DNA from: an uncultured Dorea sp.
GTDB lineage: Bacteria; Bacillota; Clostridia; Lachnospirales; Lachnospiraceae
DNA: 17,312 bases
Assembly: GCA_934295165.1 (NCBI GenBank)
Contig: CAKRAT010000046.1
Location: forward strand, 1 to 17,312
Reading direction: 5' to 3'
Part shown: positions 1-7,992 of the stretch, piece by piece
How the letters are laid out: the number at the start of each line of letters is the position of its first letter
Numbering within the stretch: position 1 is the stretch's first letter
The notes under the pieces: generated by a model
Databases searched by the model: none
Told to the model about the DNA's origin: nothing
Seen by the model: only the letters and a program-made list of their open reading frames with translations
Translations under genes and position numbers: made by a program

Positions 1-56
1 CTTGGCTCAGTAGAGCCATTGAGCAAGAAGCCCTCACTTCAAAATCTGTGATTTAA
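1..56 (+). pseudogene. 3' end of an IS200/IS605-type TnpB (OrfB) gene, cut by the window edge
   Basis: Only the last codons lie in the window, so this is a weak call. Two frames are open to the left edge. One ends at TAA 54-56 with C-terminus EALTSKSVI; the other ends at TGA 49-51 with C-terminus EPLSKKPSLQNL. I lean to the first because the end of the gene then overlaps the strong hairpin at 31-64. TnpB genes of IS200/IS605 elements typically run into the right-end hairpin, which is also the end of the omega RNA. TnpB is an RNA-guided nuclease that helps keep the transposon at its site. Whether the gene is intact or decayed cannot be judged, because its body lies outside the window. Confidence 0.35.
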
Positions 57-74
57 GTGGTGGGAGCATGTCAC
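31..74 (+). mobile_element. probable right end (hairpin) of an IS200/IS605-family element
   Basis: An imperfect hairpin is visible. CCC 31-33 pairs with GGG 62-64, CACTT 35-39 with AAGTG 55-59, and AAATC 42-46 with GATTT 50-54, around a TGT loop. IS200/IS605 elements lack terminal inverted repeats and carry subterminal hairpins that the single-strand transposase recognises. The element edge probably falls shortly after the stem, around TCAC at 71-74. This boundary is a guess. There is no target duplication to look for in this family. Confidence 0.4.
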
Positions 75-131
75 ATAGAAGTATACAGATTAGTTACGGC
101 AAATTAATGGACAGTAAAGAAAGGAAAAATT

Positions 132-977
132 ATGGGAATTGGAAAAAGAATAGTAAACGTACTGATTGGTATCCTCTTCATTTTCAGCGTATCAGTGCTT
201 GGAGGCAGCGTACTTGCAAAACAGGTACTTGTCAATGCAATCAGTCAGGCAGGAATCGATACGGCAATCTCACACCGGATGATGGATGCGGTATTCGGTT
301 ATGCAGGAGCAGATGATACGGAATGGATTGCAAAGATCCAGAATAAAATTGAAAAAAACGGACAAGTGCAGGCTATTACGGAAAAGATCATGAACGAAAT
401 GACAGAGGATCTTTCCGGTGGGAAAGCATATAAGGACGTAGATGTAACGAAAGAACTGAATCAGCTTCTGGATGACAGTATGCAGGAAATTCAGGATACG
501 AATCCGGAATTGAGTGAGGATATGCTCACAATGATGAAACAGCAGTTAAGTGAAGAGATCGTTGATGTACAGGATGTACTGAACAGCTATGCTTCGAATC
601 TGTATGGTAATATGAACGATACCAGTACGATGCAGGGAAAGGTTGCGAAGCTTTATACGGTATTATTGTCTACCACGTGCCGTGTGGCAGCGGGAGCAGC
701 CATCCTGATTCTTGCGATTCTGACGATTTTGCTTGGATATCCAAGATACCGGGGATTGTTCTCTCTTGGTATAGAAAGTCTGATCTGCGGCATTATCTTT
801 GCACCGGGGATCGGACTTATGGGAAATAAGGTACTCAGTTTACTGACGGACAGAATGCTTGGGAGAACGATAGACGTGGATCTGAAGGCATTCCTTTGGA
901 TGGGCGGTATCTTTGCGGGAGCAGGTGTGGTGTTCCTGCTTGCGGGACTGATCATGAGCTGGAAGGATGACAGATAA
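132..977 (+). CDS. uncharacterised membrane protein, four predicted TM segments
   Basis: I do not recognise this 281-residue protein. It starts with an N-terminal hydrophobic segment (about residues 6-28) that could be an uncleaved signal anchor. Then comes a long, acidic, helix-rich soluble stretch (about 35-175), presumably outside the membrane. Three hydrophobic segments follow at about 183-203, 208-230 and 252-276, with a short charged tail ending KDDR. The start ATG is preceded by an AAAGGAAAA ribosome binding site at about 120-128. The gene stands alone between the IS end and a DNA glycosylase gene 41 nt downstream. No catalytic motif, metal site or repeat is visible. The organisation resembles membrane proteins with one large extracytoplasmic loop, but I propose no function. 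Confidence 0.8.
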   Translation: MGIGKRIVNVLIGILFIFSVSVLGGSVLAKQVLVNAISQAGIDTAISHRMMDAVFGYAGADDTEWIAKIQNKIEKNGQVQAITEKIMNEMTEDLSGGKAYKDVDVTKELNQLLDDSMQEIQDTNPELSEDMLTMMKQQLSEEIVDVQDVLNSYASNLYGNMNDTSTMQGKVAKLYTVLLSTTCRVAAGAAILILAILTILLGYPRYRGLFSLGIESLICGIIFAPGIGLMGNKVLSLLTDRMLGRTIDVDLKAFLWMGGIFAGAGVVFLLAGLIMSWKDDR

Positions 978-1018
978 CGGATATAGAAAAAGTATGAACA
1001 GAGGAGAAAAACGGAACC

Positions 1019-1528
1019 ATGGAAACACAACACATCATCCACAATTTCGACCCAATCTACAATGAACATTCCAAAATCCTGATGCTCGGAACCATGCCGT
1101 CTCCGAAATCCAGAGAAGTTGGATTCTACTACGGCCATCCAAGAAACAGATTCTGGAAAGTTGTATCTGATGTATGCGGGGAAGCATATCCGGAGACGAG
1201 AGAAGATAAGATTGCATTTGCATTGAGAAATGGCATTGCGGTCTGGGACGTTCTGGCAGGGTGTGATATCAAAGGCGCAGATGACAGCAGTATTCGCAAT
1301 CCGCAACCGAATGACTTGAGTCGGATTCTTGAATCTGCAGACATCAAAGCCATCTTTACGACGGGAACGAAAGCATTTCAATTATATAAGAAGTTCTGTT
1401 ATCCGAAGACTGGGATTATGGCAATGGGGTTGCCGTCTACGAGTCCGGCGAACTGCAGGACGTCGTATGAACAGCTATATGAAGCGTATTCTGAAATTAA
1501 GAAATATATAACTGGTGTTGGAAAATAA
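1019..1528 (+). CDS. DNA-deoxyinosine (hypoxanthine) glycosylase, family-6 UDG superfamily
   Basis: This 169-residue protein matches the compact UDG/MUG-superfamily glycosylases that excise hypoxanthine (deaminated adenine) from DNA as the first step of base excision repair in the cytoplasm. Visible motifs are LMLGTMPSPKSRE (about 21-33), YYGHPRNRFWKV (37-48) and LPSTSPAN (138-145). The first and last are the two loops that frame the active site in this superfamily. N43 in HPRNRFW is a likely counterpart of the catalytic Asn of family 6, though I cannot align it here. The start ATG follows GAGGAGAAAAA. Length is typical for the family. It is separated by 41 nt from the membrane protein gene upstream, so co-transcription is possible but there is no functional link. 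Confidence 0.82.
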   Translation: METQHIIHNFDPIYNEHSKILMLGTMPSPKSREVGFYYGHPRNRFWKVVSDVCGEAYPETREDKIAFALRNGIAVWDVLAGCDIKGADDSSIRNPQPNDLSRILESADIKAIFTTGTKAFQLYKKFCYPKTGIMAMGLPSTSPANCRTSYEQLYEAYSEIKKYITGVGK

Positions 1529-1535
1529 TAATATA

Positions 1536-1554
1536 AGCGTTGCAATAAAACGCT
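1536..1554 (+). other. small inverted repeat downstream of the glycosylase gene
   Basis: AGCGTT 1536-1541 and AACGCT 1549-1554 form a 6-bp stem with a 7-nt loop, eight bases after the stop codon. No T-tract follows, so it is at best a weak terminator or an mRNA 3' stabiliser. Confidence 0.3.
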
Positions 1555-1678
1555 GTATGGAAGCTATATAAGATTTAAAAGAGTGAAATATTTTCCGGGA
1601 GACATATATTTAATAACAAAAAGACATTATAATTTTGAAATGAATGAAGAGTAAAGGAACAAGAGAGGGTATAGTACA

Positions 1679-2623
1679 ATGGACAATCTGGTATTCAGTT
1701 TAAATGCAACAGTCCCCATTTTTCTAATGATGGTATTGGGAATGTTTTTCAACAAGACCGGGTGGATGGACGAAGAGTTTGCCAATAAGATGAACAAATT
1801 CGTATTCCGCATTCCATTGCCGGTGTTATTATTCGGAGATCTGGCAGTCGTAGATATCAAAGAAGCATGGGATACGAAATTCGTGCTCTTCTGCTTTGTC
1901 ATTACATTGCTCAGTATCACGATCGCAATTGGAATCTCCTGCCTGTTGAAAGATAGAAGTATCCAGGGAGAATTCATTCAGGGAGCTTACCGGAGCAGTG
2001 CGGCACTTCTGGGAATCGCATTTATTCAGAATATCTACGGCAATTCAGGACAGGCACCGCTTATGATCATCGGAAGTGTGCCGCTTTATAACATCATGGC
2101 AGTTGTCGTGTTGTCATTCTTCAAGCCGGGACAAAAAGGTATGGATAAAACGCTGATCAAGAAAACGCTGATCGGTATCGTTACGAATCCGATCATCATC
2201 GGTATTGTAGCCGGTCTGTTATGGTCAGCATTAAAACTTCCGATGCCGATTATCTTACATAAAGCGGTCAGCAGTATCGGCGGTGTAGCAACACCGATGG
2301 GACTGATGGCAATGGGAGCAACATTTGACATTAAGAAAGCGTTCGGCAAGATCAAACCGACCGTGATTGCGGCATTTATCAAATTAGTGGGATTCGTAGC
2401 AGTGTTCATGCCGCTTGCGGTGGCAATCGGGTTCCGGAGAGAGAAACTGATCGCAATCTTAGTCATGCTTGGATCGGCGACGACAGTCAGCAGTTTTGTT
2501 ATGGCTAAGAATATGGGGCACGAGGGCGTATTGTCTTCGAGTGTAGTTATGCTGACGACGATGTGCAGTGCATTTACCCTGACGGGATGGCTTTATATAA
2601 TGAAAAGTTTCGGGCTGGTTTAG
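1679..2623 (+). CDS. AEC (auxin efflux carrier) family transporter
   Basis: This 314-residue, strongly hydrophobic protein has about ten transmembrane segments in two halves. It begins with the family-typical stretch LNATVPIFLMMVLGMFFNKTGWM, in two parts at about residues 8-30, with Asn near the start of TM1. It also carries the conserved internal patches SSAALLGIAF and GGVATPMGLMAMGATF. Bacterial AEC members export or exchange small organic acids such as malate, usually driven by the membrane gradient; the substrate cannot be read from the sequence. The start ATG has AAGAGAGGG upstream at about 1660-1668. A TATAAT hexamer at 1628-1633 is a possible -10 with no good -35. The gene appears monocistronic: the next gene has its own strong promoter at 2702. 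Confidence 0.88.
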   Translation: MDNLVFSLNATVPIFLMMVLGMFFNKTGWMDEEFANKMNKFVFRIPLPVLLFGDLAVVDIKEAWDTKFVLFCFVITLLSITIAIGISCLLKDRSIQGEFIQGAYRSSAALLGIAFIQNIYGNSGQAPLMIIGSVPLYNIMAVVVLSFFKPGQKGMDKTLIKKTLIGIVTNPIIIGIVAGLLWSALKLPMPIILHKAVSSIGGVATPMGLMAMGATFDIKKAFGKIKPTVIAAFIKLVGFVAVFMPLAVAIGFRREKLIAILVMLGSATTVSSFVMAKNMGHEGVLSSSVVMLTTMCSAFTLTGWLYIMKSFGLV

Positions 2624-2662
2624 AAGTTTAACAGGAGAAATGGATATCTGAAGAAAGACTTA

Positions 2663-2684
2663 CAGAACTCCTTAAGAGTTTCTG
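2663..2684 (+). terminator. weak hairpin after the transporter gene
   Basis: CAGAACTC 2663-2670 pairs with GAGTTTCTG 2676-2684 with one bulge and a CTTAA loop. It is followed by AAAAAT, not a T-run, so it is a poor intrinsic terminator. It lies between the transporter stop and the valS promoter, where an end of transcript would be expected. Confidence 0.3.
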
Positions 2685-2701
2685 AAAAATCCCTAAACTC
2701 C

Positions 2702-2730
2702 TTGACAAATGGGGATTCGGTGGCTATCAT
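2702..2730 (+). promoter_or_regulatory. sigma-A promoter of the valS T-box leader
   Basis: A perfect -35 TTGACA at 2702-2707 and a -10 TATCAT at 2725-2730 are separated by the optimal 17 nt. Transcription would start near 2737, so the leader is about 330 nt before the valS ATG. Confidence 0.75.
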
Positions 2731-2757
2731 ATTCAGTAGTTTATATGTAAAGGCATT

Positions 2758-3017
2758 GAAGAAGAGGAGTACGCGTAAGTTCGTCCATACCAGAGAAAGT
2801 GATCCATCGGCTGAGAGACACTTAAGGAATACGAGACGTCGGAAGGTAGCTTCGGAGCCGGATGAATGAACCTGAGATATATGATAAGACGGCAGTAGTT
2901 CATCCCGGAGTCGTTCCCGTTAAAGAATAAGATGAGATATATAGGGAGGATTTTTCCTATATAATGAAGGTGGTACCGCGACTACAATCGCCCTTTACGT
3001 AATGTAAAGGGTTTTTT
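2758..3017 (+). promoter_or_regulatory. T-box riboswitch controlling valS (specifier probably GUA, Val)
   Basis: This is an untranslated leader that senses uncharged tRNA-Val. The hallmark T-box AAGGTGGTACCGCG is at 2967-2980. Stem I can be closed at its base by GAAG 2761-2764 with CTTC 2850-2853. The AGTA of the loop-E motif is at 2768-2771, the distal arm AGTG/CACT lies around GGCTGAGAGA, and GTA (2846-2848) is followed by G just before the closing helix. That is where a specifier codon belongs, so it would pair with tRNA-Val(UAC). A further long stem is CCGGATGAA 2858-2866 with TTCATCCCGG 2899-2908. Another is TATATAGG 2938-2945 with CCTATATA 2956-2963. When uncharged tRNA binds, the T-box side of the antiterminator prevents the terminator at 2991-3017. 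The specifier assignment is inference; the T-box itself is certain. Confidence 0.93.
2991..3017 (+). terminator. intrinsic terminator of the T-box leader
   Basis: CCCTTTAC 2991-2998 pairs perfectly with GTAAAGGG 3004-3011 across a GTAAT loop, followed by six T at 3012-3017. It competes with the antiterminator formed with the T-box sequence just upstream. Confidence 0.92.
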
Positions 3018-3063
3018 CATGTAATAAAAAAATGTGAAAAAAGTGTGAAATGAGGAGGAAACT

Positions 3064-5724
3064 ATGAGCGAAAACCTGGAAAAGACTTACAATCCCAAAG
3101 CGATTGAAGCAAAATTATATGAAAAATGGTGTGATAATAAATATTTCCACGCCGAAGTAGACAGAAGCAAGAAACCATTTACTACAGTAATGCCGCCACC
3201 GAACATTACCGGTAAGCTTCATATGGGTCATGCCCTGGATAATACACTGCAGGACATCCTGATCCGTTACAAGAGAATGCAGGGCTACAACGCACTCTGG
3301 ATTCCAGGAACAGACCATGCGGCTATCTCTACAGAAGTTAAGGTTACAAACCAGTTAAAAGAAGAAGGAATTGACAAGAAAGAATTAGGAAGAGAGAAAT
3401 TCCTGGAAAGAACATGGCAGTGGAAAGAAGAATATGCCGGAACGATCGAGGGGCAGCTTAAGAAATTAGGTGTATCCTGTGACTGGGACAGAGAGCGTTT
3501 TACAATGGACGAAGGATGTTCCAAGGCTGTAGAAGAAGTATTTATCAAATTATACAACGAAGGATATATTTACAAAGGTTCCAGAATCATCAACTGGTGT
3601 CCGGTATGTAAGACTTCTCTTTCTGATGCAGAAGTTGAACATGAGGAGCAGGACGGATTCTTCTGGCATATCAAGTATCCGATCGTTGGAACAGACGACT
3701 ATCTGGAGATCGCAACGACACGTCCGGAGACATTGCTTGGAGATACTGCGATCGCAGTTCATCCGGATGATGAAAGATACAAAGACATCGTAGGAAAGAT
3801 GTGTAAACTGCCTCTGACAGACAGAGAGATTCCGATTGTTGCCGACTACTATGTAGACAAAGAGTTCGGAACAGGTGCGGTTAAGATCACACCGGCACAT
3901 GACCCGAACGACTTCGAAGTTGGAAAACGCCATAACCTGCCGGAGATCAACATCATGAACGATGATGCAACGATCAACGAGCAGTACGGTGGAAAATACG
4001 CCGGAATGGACCGCTACGAGGCAAGAAAGGCGATGGTAGCTGATCTGGAAGAACAGGGATACCTGGTAAAAGTAGTTCCACATTCTCATAATGTAGGAAC
4101 ACATGACCGTTGTCACACAACTGTAGAGCCAATGATCAAGCAGCAATGGTTCGTTAAGATGGAAGAGCTTGCAAAACCAGCCATCGAAGCAATTAAGAAT
4201 GGTGACTTAAGATTCGTTCCGGAACGTTTTAACAAGATCTACCTGCACTGGCTTGAGAATATCCGTGACTGGTGTATTTCCCGTCAGATCTGGTGGGGAC
4301 ACAGAATCCCGGCTTACTACTGTGATGAGTGCGGTGAAGTTGTAGTCGGACACGGCGCACCGGAGAAATGCCCGAAATGTGGATGCACACATTTTACACA
4401 GGATGAAGATACACTGGATACATGGTTCAGTTCAGCTCTGTGGCCATTTTCAACACTCGGATGGCCGGATAAGACAGAGGATCTGGATTACTTCTATCCG
4501 ACAGATGTTCTGGTAACAGGCTATGATATCATCTTCTTCTGGGTAATCCGTATGGTATTCTCAGGATATGCACATACTGGAAAAGCACCGTTCCATACAG
4601 TATTTATCCATGGTCTGGTCCGTGACTCACAGGGACGCAAGATGAGTAAATCCCTTGGAAATGGTATCGATCCACTGGAGATCATCGATCAGTATGGTGC
4701 AGATGCACTTCGTATGACATTAATGACAGGTAATGCACCTGGTAATGATATGCGTTTCTACAATGAACGTGTAGAAGCAAGCCGTAACTTTGCAAATAAA
4801 GTATGGAATGCTTCCAGATTTATCATGATGAACTTAGGCGACAAAGAGCTTAAGAAACCGGCTGATTTCACAGTACGTCCGGCTGACAGATGGATCATGT
4901 CCAAGTGCAACAACCTTGTAAAAGATGTAACAGAGAACATGGATAAGTTCGAGCTTGGTATCGCACTTTCCAAGATCTATGACTTCTTATGGGATGAGTT
5001 CTGCGACTGGTACATCGAGATCGCAAAATACCGTATCTACCATGCAGAGGAAGATCCACAGGGAGCAAACGATGCATTATGGACACTGAAAGAAGTACTG
5101 AAGAAATCTCTGAAACTGCTTCATCCATATATGCCATTCGTTACAGAAGAGATCTACAGCAAGTTAGTACCGGAAGAAGAGTCACTGATGATGTCTGACT
5201 GGCCGGTATATGAAAAAGACTGGAACTTCCCGATCGCAGAGAACATTGCAGATCACTACAAAGAGATCATCCGTGGTATCCGTAACGTACGTGCAGAGAT
5301 GAATGTTCCAAATTCAAGAAAAGCAACTGCTTATGTTGTATGTGAAGATGAACAGCTCGGATCAGGACTTGCAATGTTAAGTAATGCAGCTCAGAATATG
5401 GCGGCACTGAACAAACTGGTACTTCAGAAAGACAAGAACGGTGTTGCAGACGATGCAGTATCTATCGTGGTTCCAGATGCAACAGTATACCTTCCACTGG
5501 AAGAACTGATCGACTTTGAGCAGGAGATCGAGCGTCTGACAAAAGAAGAAGCAAGACTTACCAAAGAGATTGCACGTTCTAACGGTATGTTAAATAATGA
5601 GAAATTCGTAAGTAAAGCACCTGCTGCAAAGGTTCAGGAAGAAAGAGAGAAACTTGAGACTTATCAGCAGATGATGGCACAGGTAAAAGAAAGACTGGAA
5701 GGGTTAAAAGCAAAACAGTCATAA
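3064..5724 (+). CDS. valS: valyl-tRNA synthetase
   Basis: This 886-residue class Ia aminoacyl-tRNA synthetase attaches valine to tRNA-Val in the cytoplasm. The ATP-binding HIGH signature appears as PPPNITGKLHMGH, with HMGH at residues 53-56. KMSKS is at 526-530. The connecting (editing) domain between them includes TTRPETLLGDTAIAVHP, the region that hydrolyses mischarged Thr-tRNA. Two Cys clusters look zinc-ribbon-like: CPVC near residue 180 and CDECG...CPKCGC near residue 420-440. The anticodon-binding helical domain is followed by a C-terminal coiled coil rich in Glu and Lys (about 820-886), the tRNA-binding arm usual for ValRS. Length is normal for bacteria. The start ATG is preceded by GAGGAGG at 3052-3058. 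Expression is controlled by the T-box directly upstream, consistent with the identity. Confidence 0.98.
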   Translation: MSENLEKTYNPKAIEAKLYEKWCDNKYFHAEVDRSKKPFTTVMPPPNITGKLHMGHALDNTLQDILIRYKRMQGYNALWIPGTDHAAISTEVKVTNQLKEEGIDKKELGREKFLERTWQWKEEYAGTIEGQLKKLGVSCDWDRERFTMDEGCSKAVEEVFIKLYNEGYIYKGSRIINWCPVCKTSLSDAEVEHEEQDGFFWHIKYPIVGTDDYLEIATTRPETLLGDTAIAVHPDDERYKDIVGKMCKLPLTDREIPIVADYYVDKEFGTGAVKITPAHDPNDFEVGKRHNLPEINIMNDDATINEQYGGKYAGMDRYEARKAMVADLEEQGYLVKVVPHSHNVGTHDRCHTTVEPMIKQQWFVKMEELAKPAIEAIKNGDLRFVPERFNKIYLHWLENIRDWCISRQIWWGHRIPAYYCDECGEVVVGHGAPEKCPKCGCTHFTQDEDTLDTWFSSALWPFSTLGWPDKTEDLDYFYPTDVLVTGYDIIFFWVIRMVFSGYAHTGKAPFHTVFIHGLVRDSQGRKMSKSLGNGIDPLEIIDQYGADALRMTLMTGNAPGNDMRFYNERVEASRNFANKVWNASRFIMMNLGDKELKKPADFTVRPADRWIMSKCNNLVKDVTENMDKFELGIALSKIYDFLWDEFCDWYIEIAKYRIYHAEEDPQGANDALWTLKEVLKKSLKLLHPYMPFVTEEIYSKLVPEEESLMMSDWPVYEKDWNFPIAENIADHYKEIIRGIRNVRAEMNVPNSRKATAYVVCEDEQLGSGLAMLSNAAQNMAALNKLVLQKDKNGVADDAVSIVVPDATVYLPLEELIDFEQEIERLTKEEARLTKEIARSNGMLNNEKFVSKAPAAKVQEEREKLETYQQMMAQVKERLEGLKAKQS

Positions 5725-5735
5725 ACAATATACTT

Positions 5736-5765
5736 CCGCAGTTATCGGTAACAGGATAACTGCGG
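5736..5765 (+). other. perfect 11-bp hairpin between valS and the LtaS-like gene
   Basis: CCGCAGTTATC 5736-5746 and GATAACTGCGG 5755-5765 are exact complements around an 8-nt loop. The next bases are ATTAGATATC with no T-run, so it is not a standard terminator. It could be an RNA-processing or stability element, or a leaky terminator letting valS transcripts continue. Confidence 0.6.
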
Positions 5766-5787
5766 ATTAGATATCAAAGGGGATTAT

Positions 5788-7992
5788 ATGAAAAAACTTC
5801 AGTTAAAAAAACCGGATATCAAGGGTAAAATCCGCAAAATAAAAAATTTGAAGAAAGAGGATGTCATTGCATACTGGAAAGGCAGACATGAACGACGTGA
5901 GAGAATACTGGAAGCAAGACGCAACAGTGCATTTGCAAAGAAGATGCAGCCGGTCTATGCATTCATGAACCGATTCTCTTTGATATTTCACGCGTTGCTT
6001 GCATGTATTATTAACTTTGTAATAGAAGCAATTTCCAGACACTCGCTTGTTGCGGCATGGACTTATATGACAGGGACACCGTTGGTATTCTTATATAATG
6101 CATTTATGATCTTTGTGACATTTTCTATTGTGTACCTGTTCAAACGGAGGATATTTGTCAGGATCATTATCAGTGCGATATGGATCATCCTTGGAATCGC
6201 CAACGGATATATCCTGTTAAAGCGAGTTACGCCGTTCAATGCACAGGATCTTAAGATCGCAGGAGACGGAATCGCGCTGATCAATAACTATTGTAATGGA
6301 TTTGAAGTGGTTGTGATCATTGTTGGAGCGGCAGCACTTGTAATCTGGCTTGTGTCTATGTGGAGACGCGGCGGACAGTACGCCGGAAAGATACATCACA
6401 TTGCAGCCCTGATCGGGATTATTGTATGTTGTGGATTTTATACATTCATAACGAATGAAGCGGTAGATAAGAGGGTGGTATCTACGTATTTCGGAAATAT
6501 CGCATTTGCTTATGAGGATTATGGCCTTCCATATTGCTTCTCAGCGAGTCTTTTTAATACCGGAATCAGTGAACCGAATGGATATACCAAAAAAGCAATG
6601 GCAAAGATTGATAAGAACGGGGCACTGAATAAGAGTACAACAAGCCGTTCTTCGGATGAACTTCCGAATATTATCGTAGTACAGTTAGAGTCATACTTTG
6701 ATGTGGCAAATGCGGAGTTCTTTACCACATCGGAAGATGCATGTCCGAACCTGCACAATTTATATCAGAATTATTCATCCGGATATTTCAAAGTACCGTC
6801 TGTAGGAGCCGGTACAGCGAATACAGAGTTCGAGGTACTGACAGGTATGAACCTGCGTTACTTTGGACCGGGAGAATATCCATATAAGACATATACGAAA
6901 AAACATCCGACGGAGAGTGCAGCAACAGCACTTGCATCATTTGGATATGGAACACATGCACTGCATGACAATACCGGTAATTTCTACAGCCGTGCGAACG
7001 TATTCAACAACATGGGATTCGATACATTTACCAGTAAAGAATTCATGAATGTTCTGCAGACGACAGAGAACGGATGGGCAAAGGACGAGATCCTGACACA
7101 GCACATCATGGAAGCCATGGATACGACAGATCAGGAAGACTTTGTGTTCACAGTCAGTGTACAGGGACACGGTAACTATCCGGAGACACAGCTGATCGAG
7201 AATCCGAAGATCAAGGTCGAAGGAATTGAAGATGAGGCCCTGAAAAATAAATGGGAATATTATGTGAACCAGGTCTATGAGATGGATCAGTTCGTAGGCG
7301 ATCTGATCAAGGCTGTGGAAGAAAGAAATGAACCATCTGTAGTCGTATTCTACGGAGATCATCTTCCAACCATGGGACTGAAAGCAGAAGACTTAAAGAG
7401 CCGTTATTTATATAATACGAATTATGTAATCTGGGATAATATCGGACTTCAGAAGCAGGATAAGAATATTCCGGCTTACCAGCTGATGTCAGAAGTACTG
7501 AACAGACTGGATATCCATTCCGGTACCGTATTCAATTATCATCAGCAGAGAAAGGGAACGAAGAATTACCTTTCAGACCTGGAACTCCTGCAGTATGATA
7601 TCCTGTACGGAAAACAGTATGTATATAATGACGATCCGCCGATTACGGAAGGCCATATGGTAATGGGAATCCGTGATGTCTCATTGAGCAGTATAGTTCC
7701 GCAGTTGAACAGCGGCTACAGTCTGTATGGAGAGAATCTGACGAAGTACAGTCGTGTATATGTCAATGGAGAGAAACAGAAAACAAGCTTCCTGAATAAT
7801 ACACGTATCAATCTGCCTGAGACAGAATTGAAAGAAGGAGATGTGATCCAGATCGGTCAGGTTGGATCGAGTGATACGATATTCAGAATGTCTGATAAGT
7901 ACACATATCAGAATGGAGAGCTGGTAAAACAGGAAGGTACAGCAACTGACAAGAGTAAATCTTGGGTGGATCAGGAATATGATGTTAAATAA
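5788..7992 (+). CDS. LtaS-like membrane sulfatase (lipoteichoic acid synthase / phosphoglycerol transferase family) with C-terminal extension
   Basis: This 734-residue protein has the LtaS plan: a basic N-terminal stretch, five TM segments (about 62-80, 97-117, 124-145, 172-190 and 205-222) and an extracytoplasmic sulfatase-fold domain (about 290-590). Family members move glycerol-phosphate from phosphatidylglycerol onto a growing teichoic acid chain or another glycan. Active-site features visible by family comparison are E301 in VVQLESYFD and T343 in GAGTANTEF, the expected nucleophile. HDNTGNFY lies near 393, HGNYP at 461-465 and FYGDHLP with D524/H525. A tail of about 120 residues after the sulfatase domain, with beta-rich Gly/Asn patches (LNSGYSLYGENL, VYVNGEK), is not part of standard LtaS. 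The ribosome binding site is AAAGGGGA at 5776-5783. The 3' end overlaps folC by 14 nt. Whether it makes lipoteichoic acid or modifies another polymer cannot be told. Confidence 0.9.
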   Translation: MKKLQLKKPDIKGKIRKIKNLKKEDVIAYWKGRHERRERILEARRNSAFAKKMQPVYAFMNRFSLIFHALLACIINFVIEAISRHSLVAAWTYMTGTPLVFLYNAFMIFVTFSIVYLFKRRIFVRIIISAIWIILGIANGYILLKRVTPFNAQDLKIAGDGIALINNYCNGFEVVVIIVGAAALVIWLVSMWRRGGQYAGKIHHIAALIGIIVCCGFYTFITNEAVDKRVVSTYFGNIAFAYEDYGLPYCFSASLFNTGISEPNGYTKKAMAKIDKNGALNKSTTSRSSDELPNIIVVQLESYFDVANAEFFTTSEDACPNLHNLYQNYSSGYFKVPSVGAGTANTEFEVLTGMNLRYFGPGEYPYKTYTKKHPTESAATALASFGYGTHALHDNTGNFYSRANVFNNMGFDTFTSKEFMNVLQTTENGWAKDEILTQHIMEAMDTTDQEDFVFTVSVQGHGNYPETQLIENPKIKVEGIEDEALKNKWEYYVNQVYEMDQFVGDLIKAVEERNEPSVVVFYGDHLPTMGLKAEDLKSRYLYNTNYVIWDNIGLQKQDKNIPAYQLMSEVLNRLDIHSGTVFNYHQQRKGTKNYLSDLELLQYDILYGKQYVYNDDPPITEGHMVMGIRDVSLSSIVPQLNSGYSLYGENLTKYSRVYVNGEKQKTSFLNNTRINLPETELKEGDVIQIGQVGSSDTIFRMSDKYTYQNGELVKQEGTATDKSKSWVDQEYDVK

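Noticed and set aside
653..1381. A 242-residue open frame on the - strand.
   Set aside because: It runs opposite to two well-supported + strand genes, has an unnatural residue mix and no ribosome binding site.
2838..2840. GTC as the T-box specifier.
   Set aside because: It is a valine codon, but it lies eight nt above the closing helix and is not followed by the usual purine next to the stem; GTA 2846-2848 fits better.
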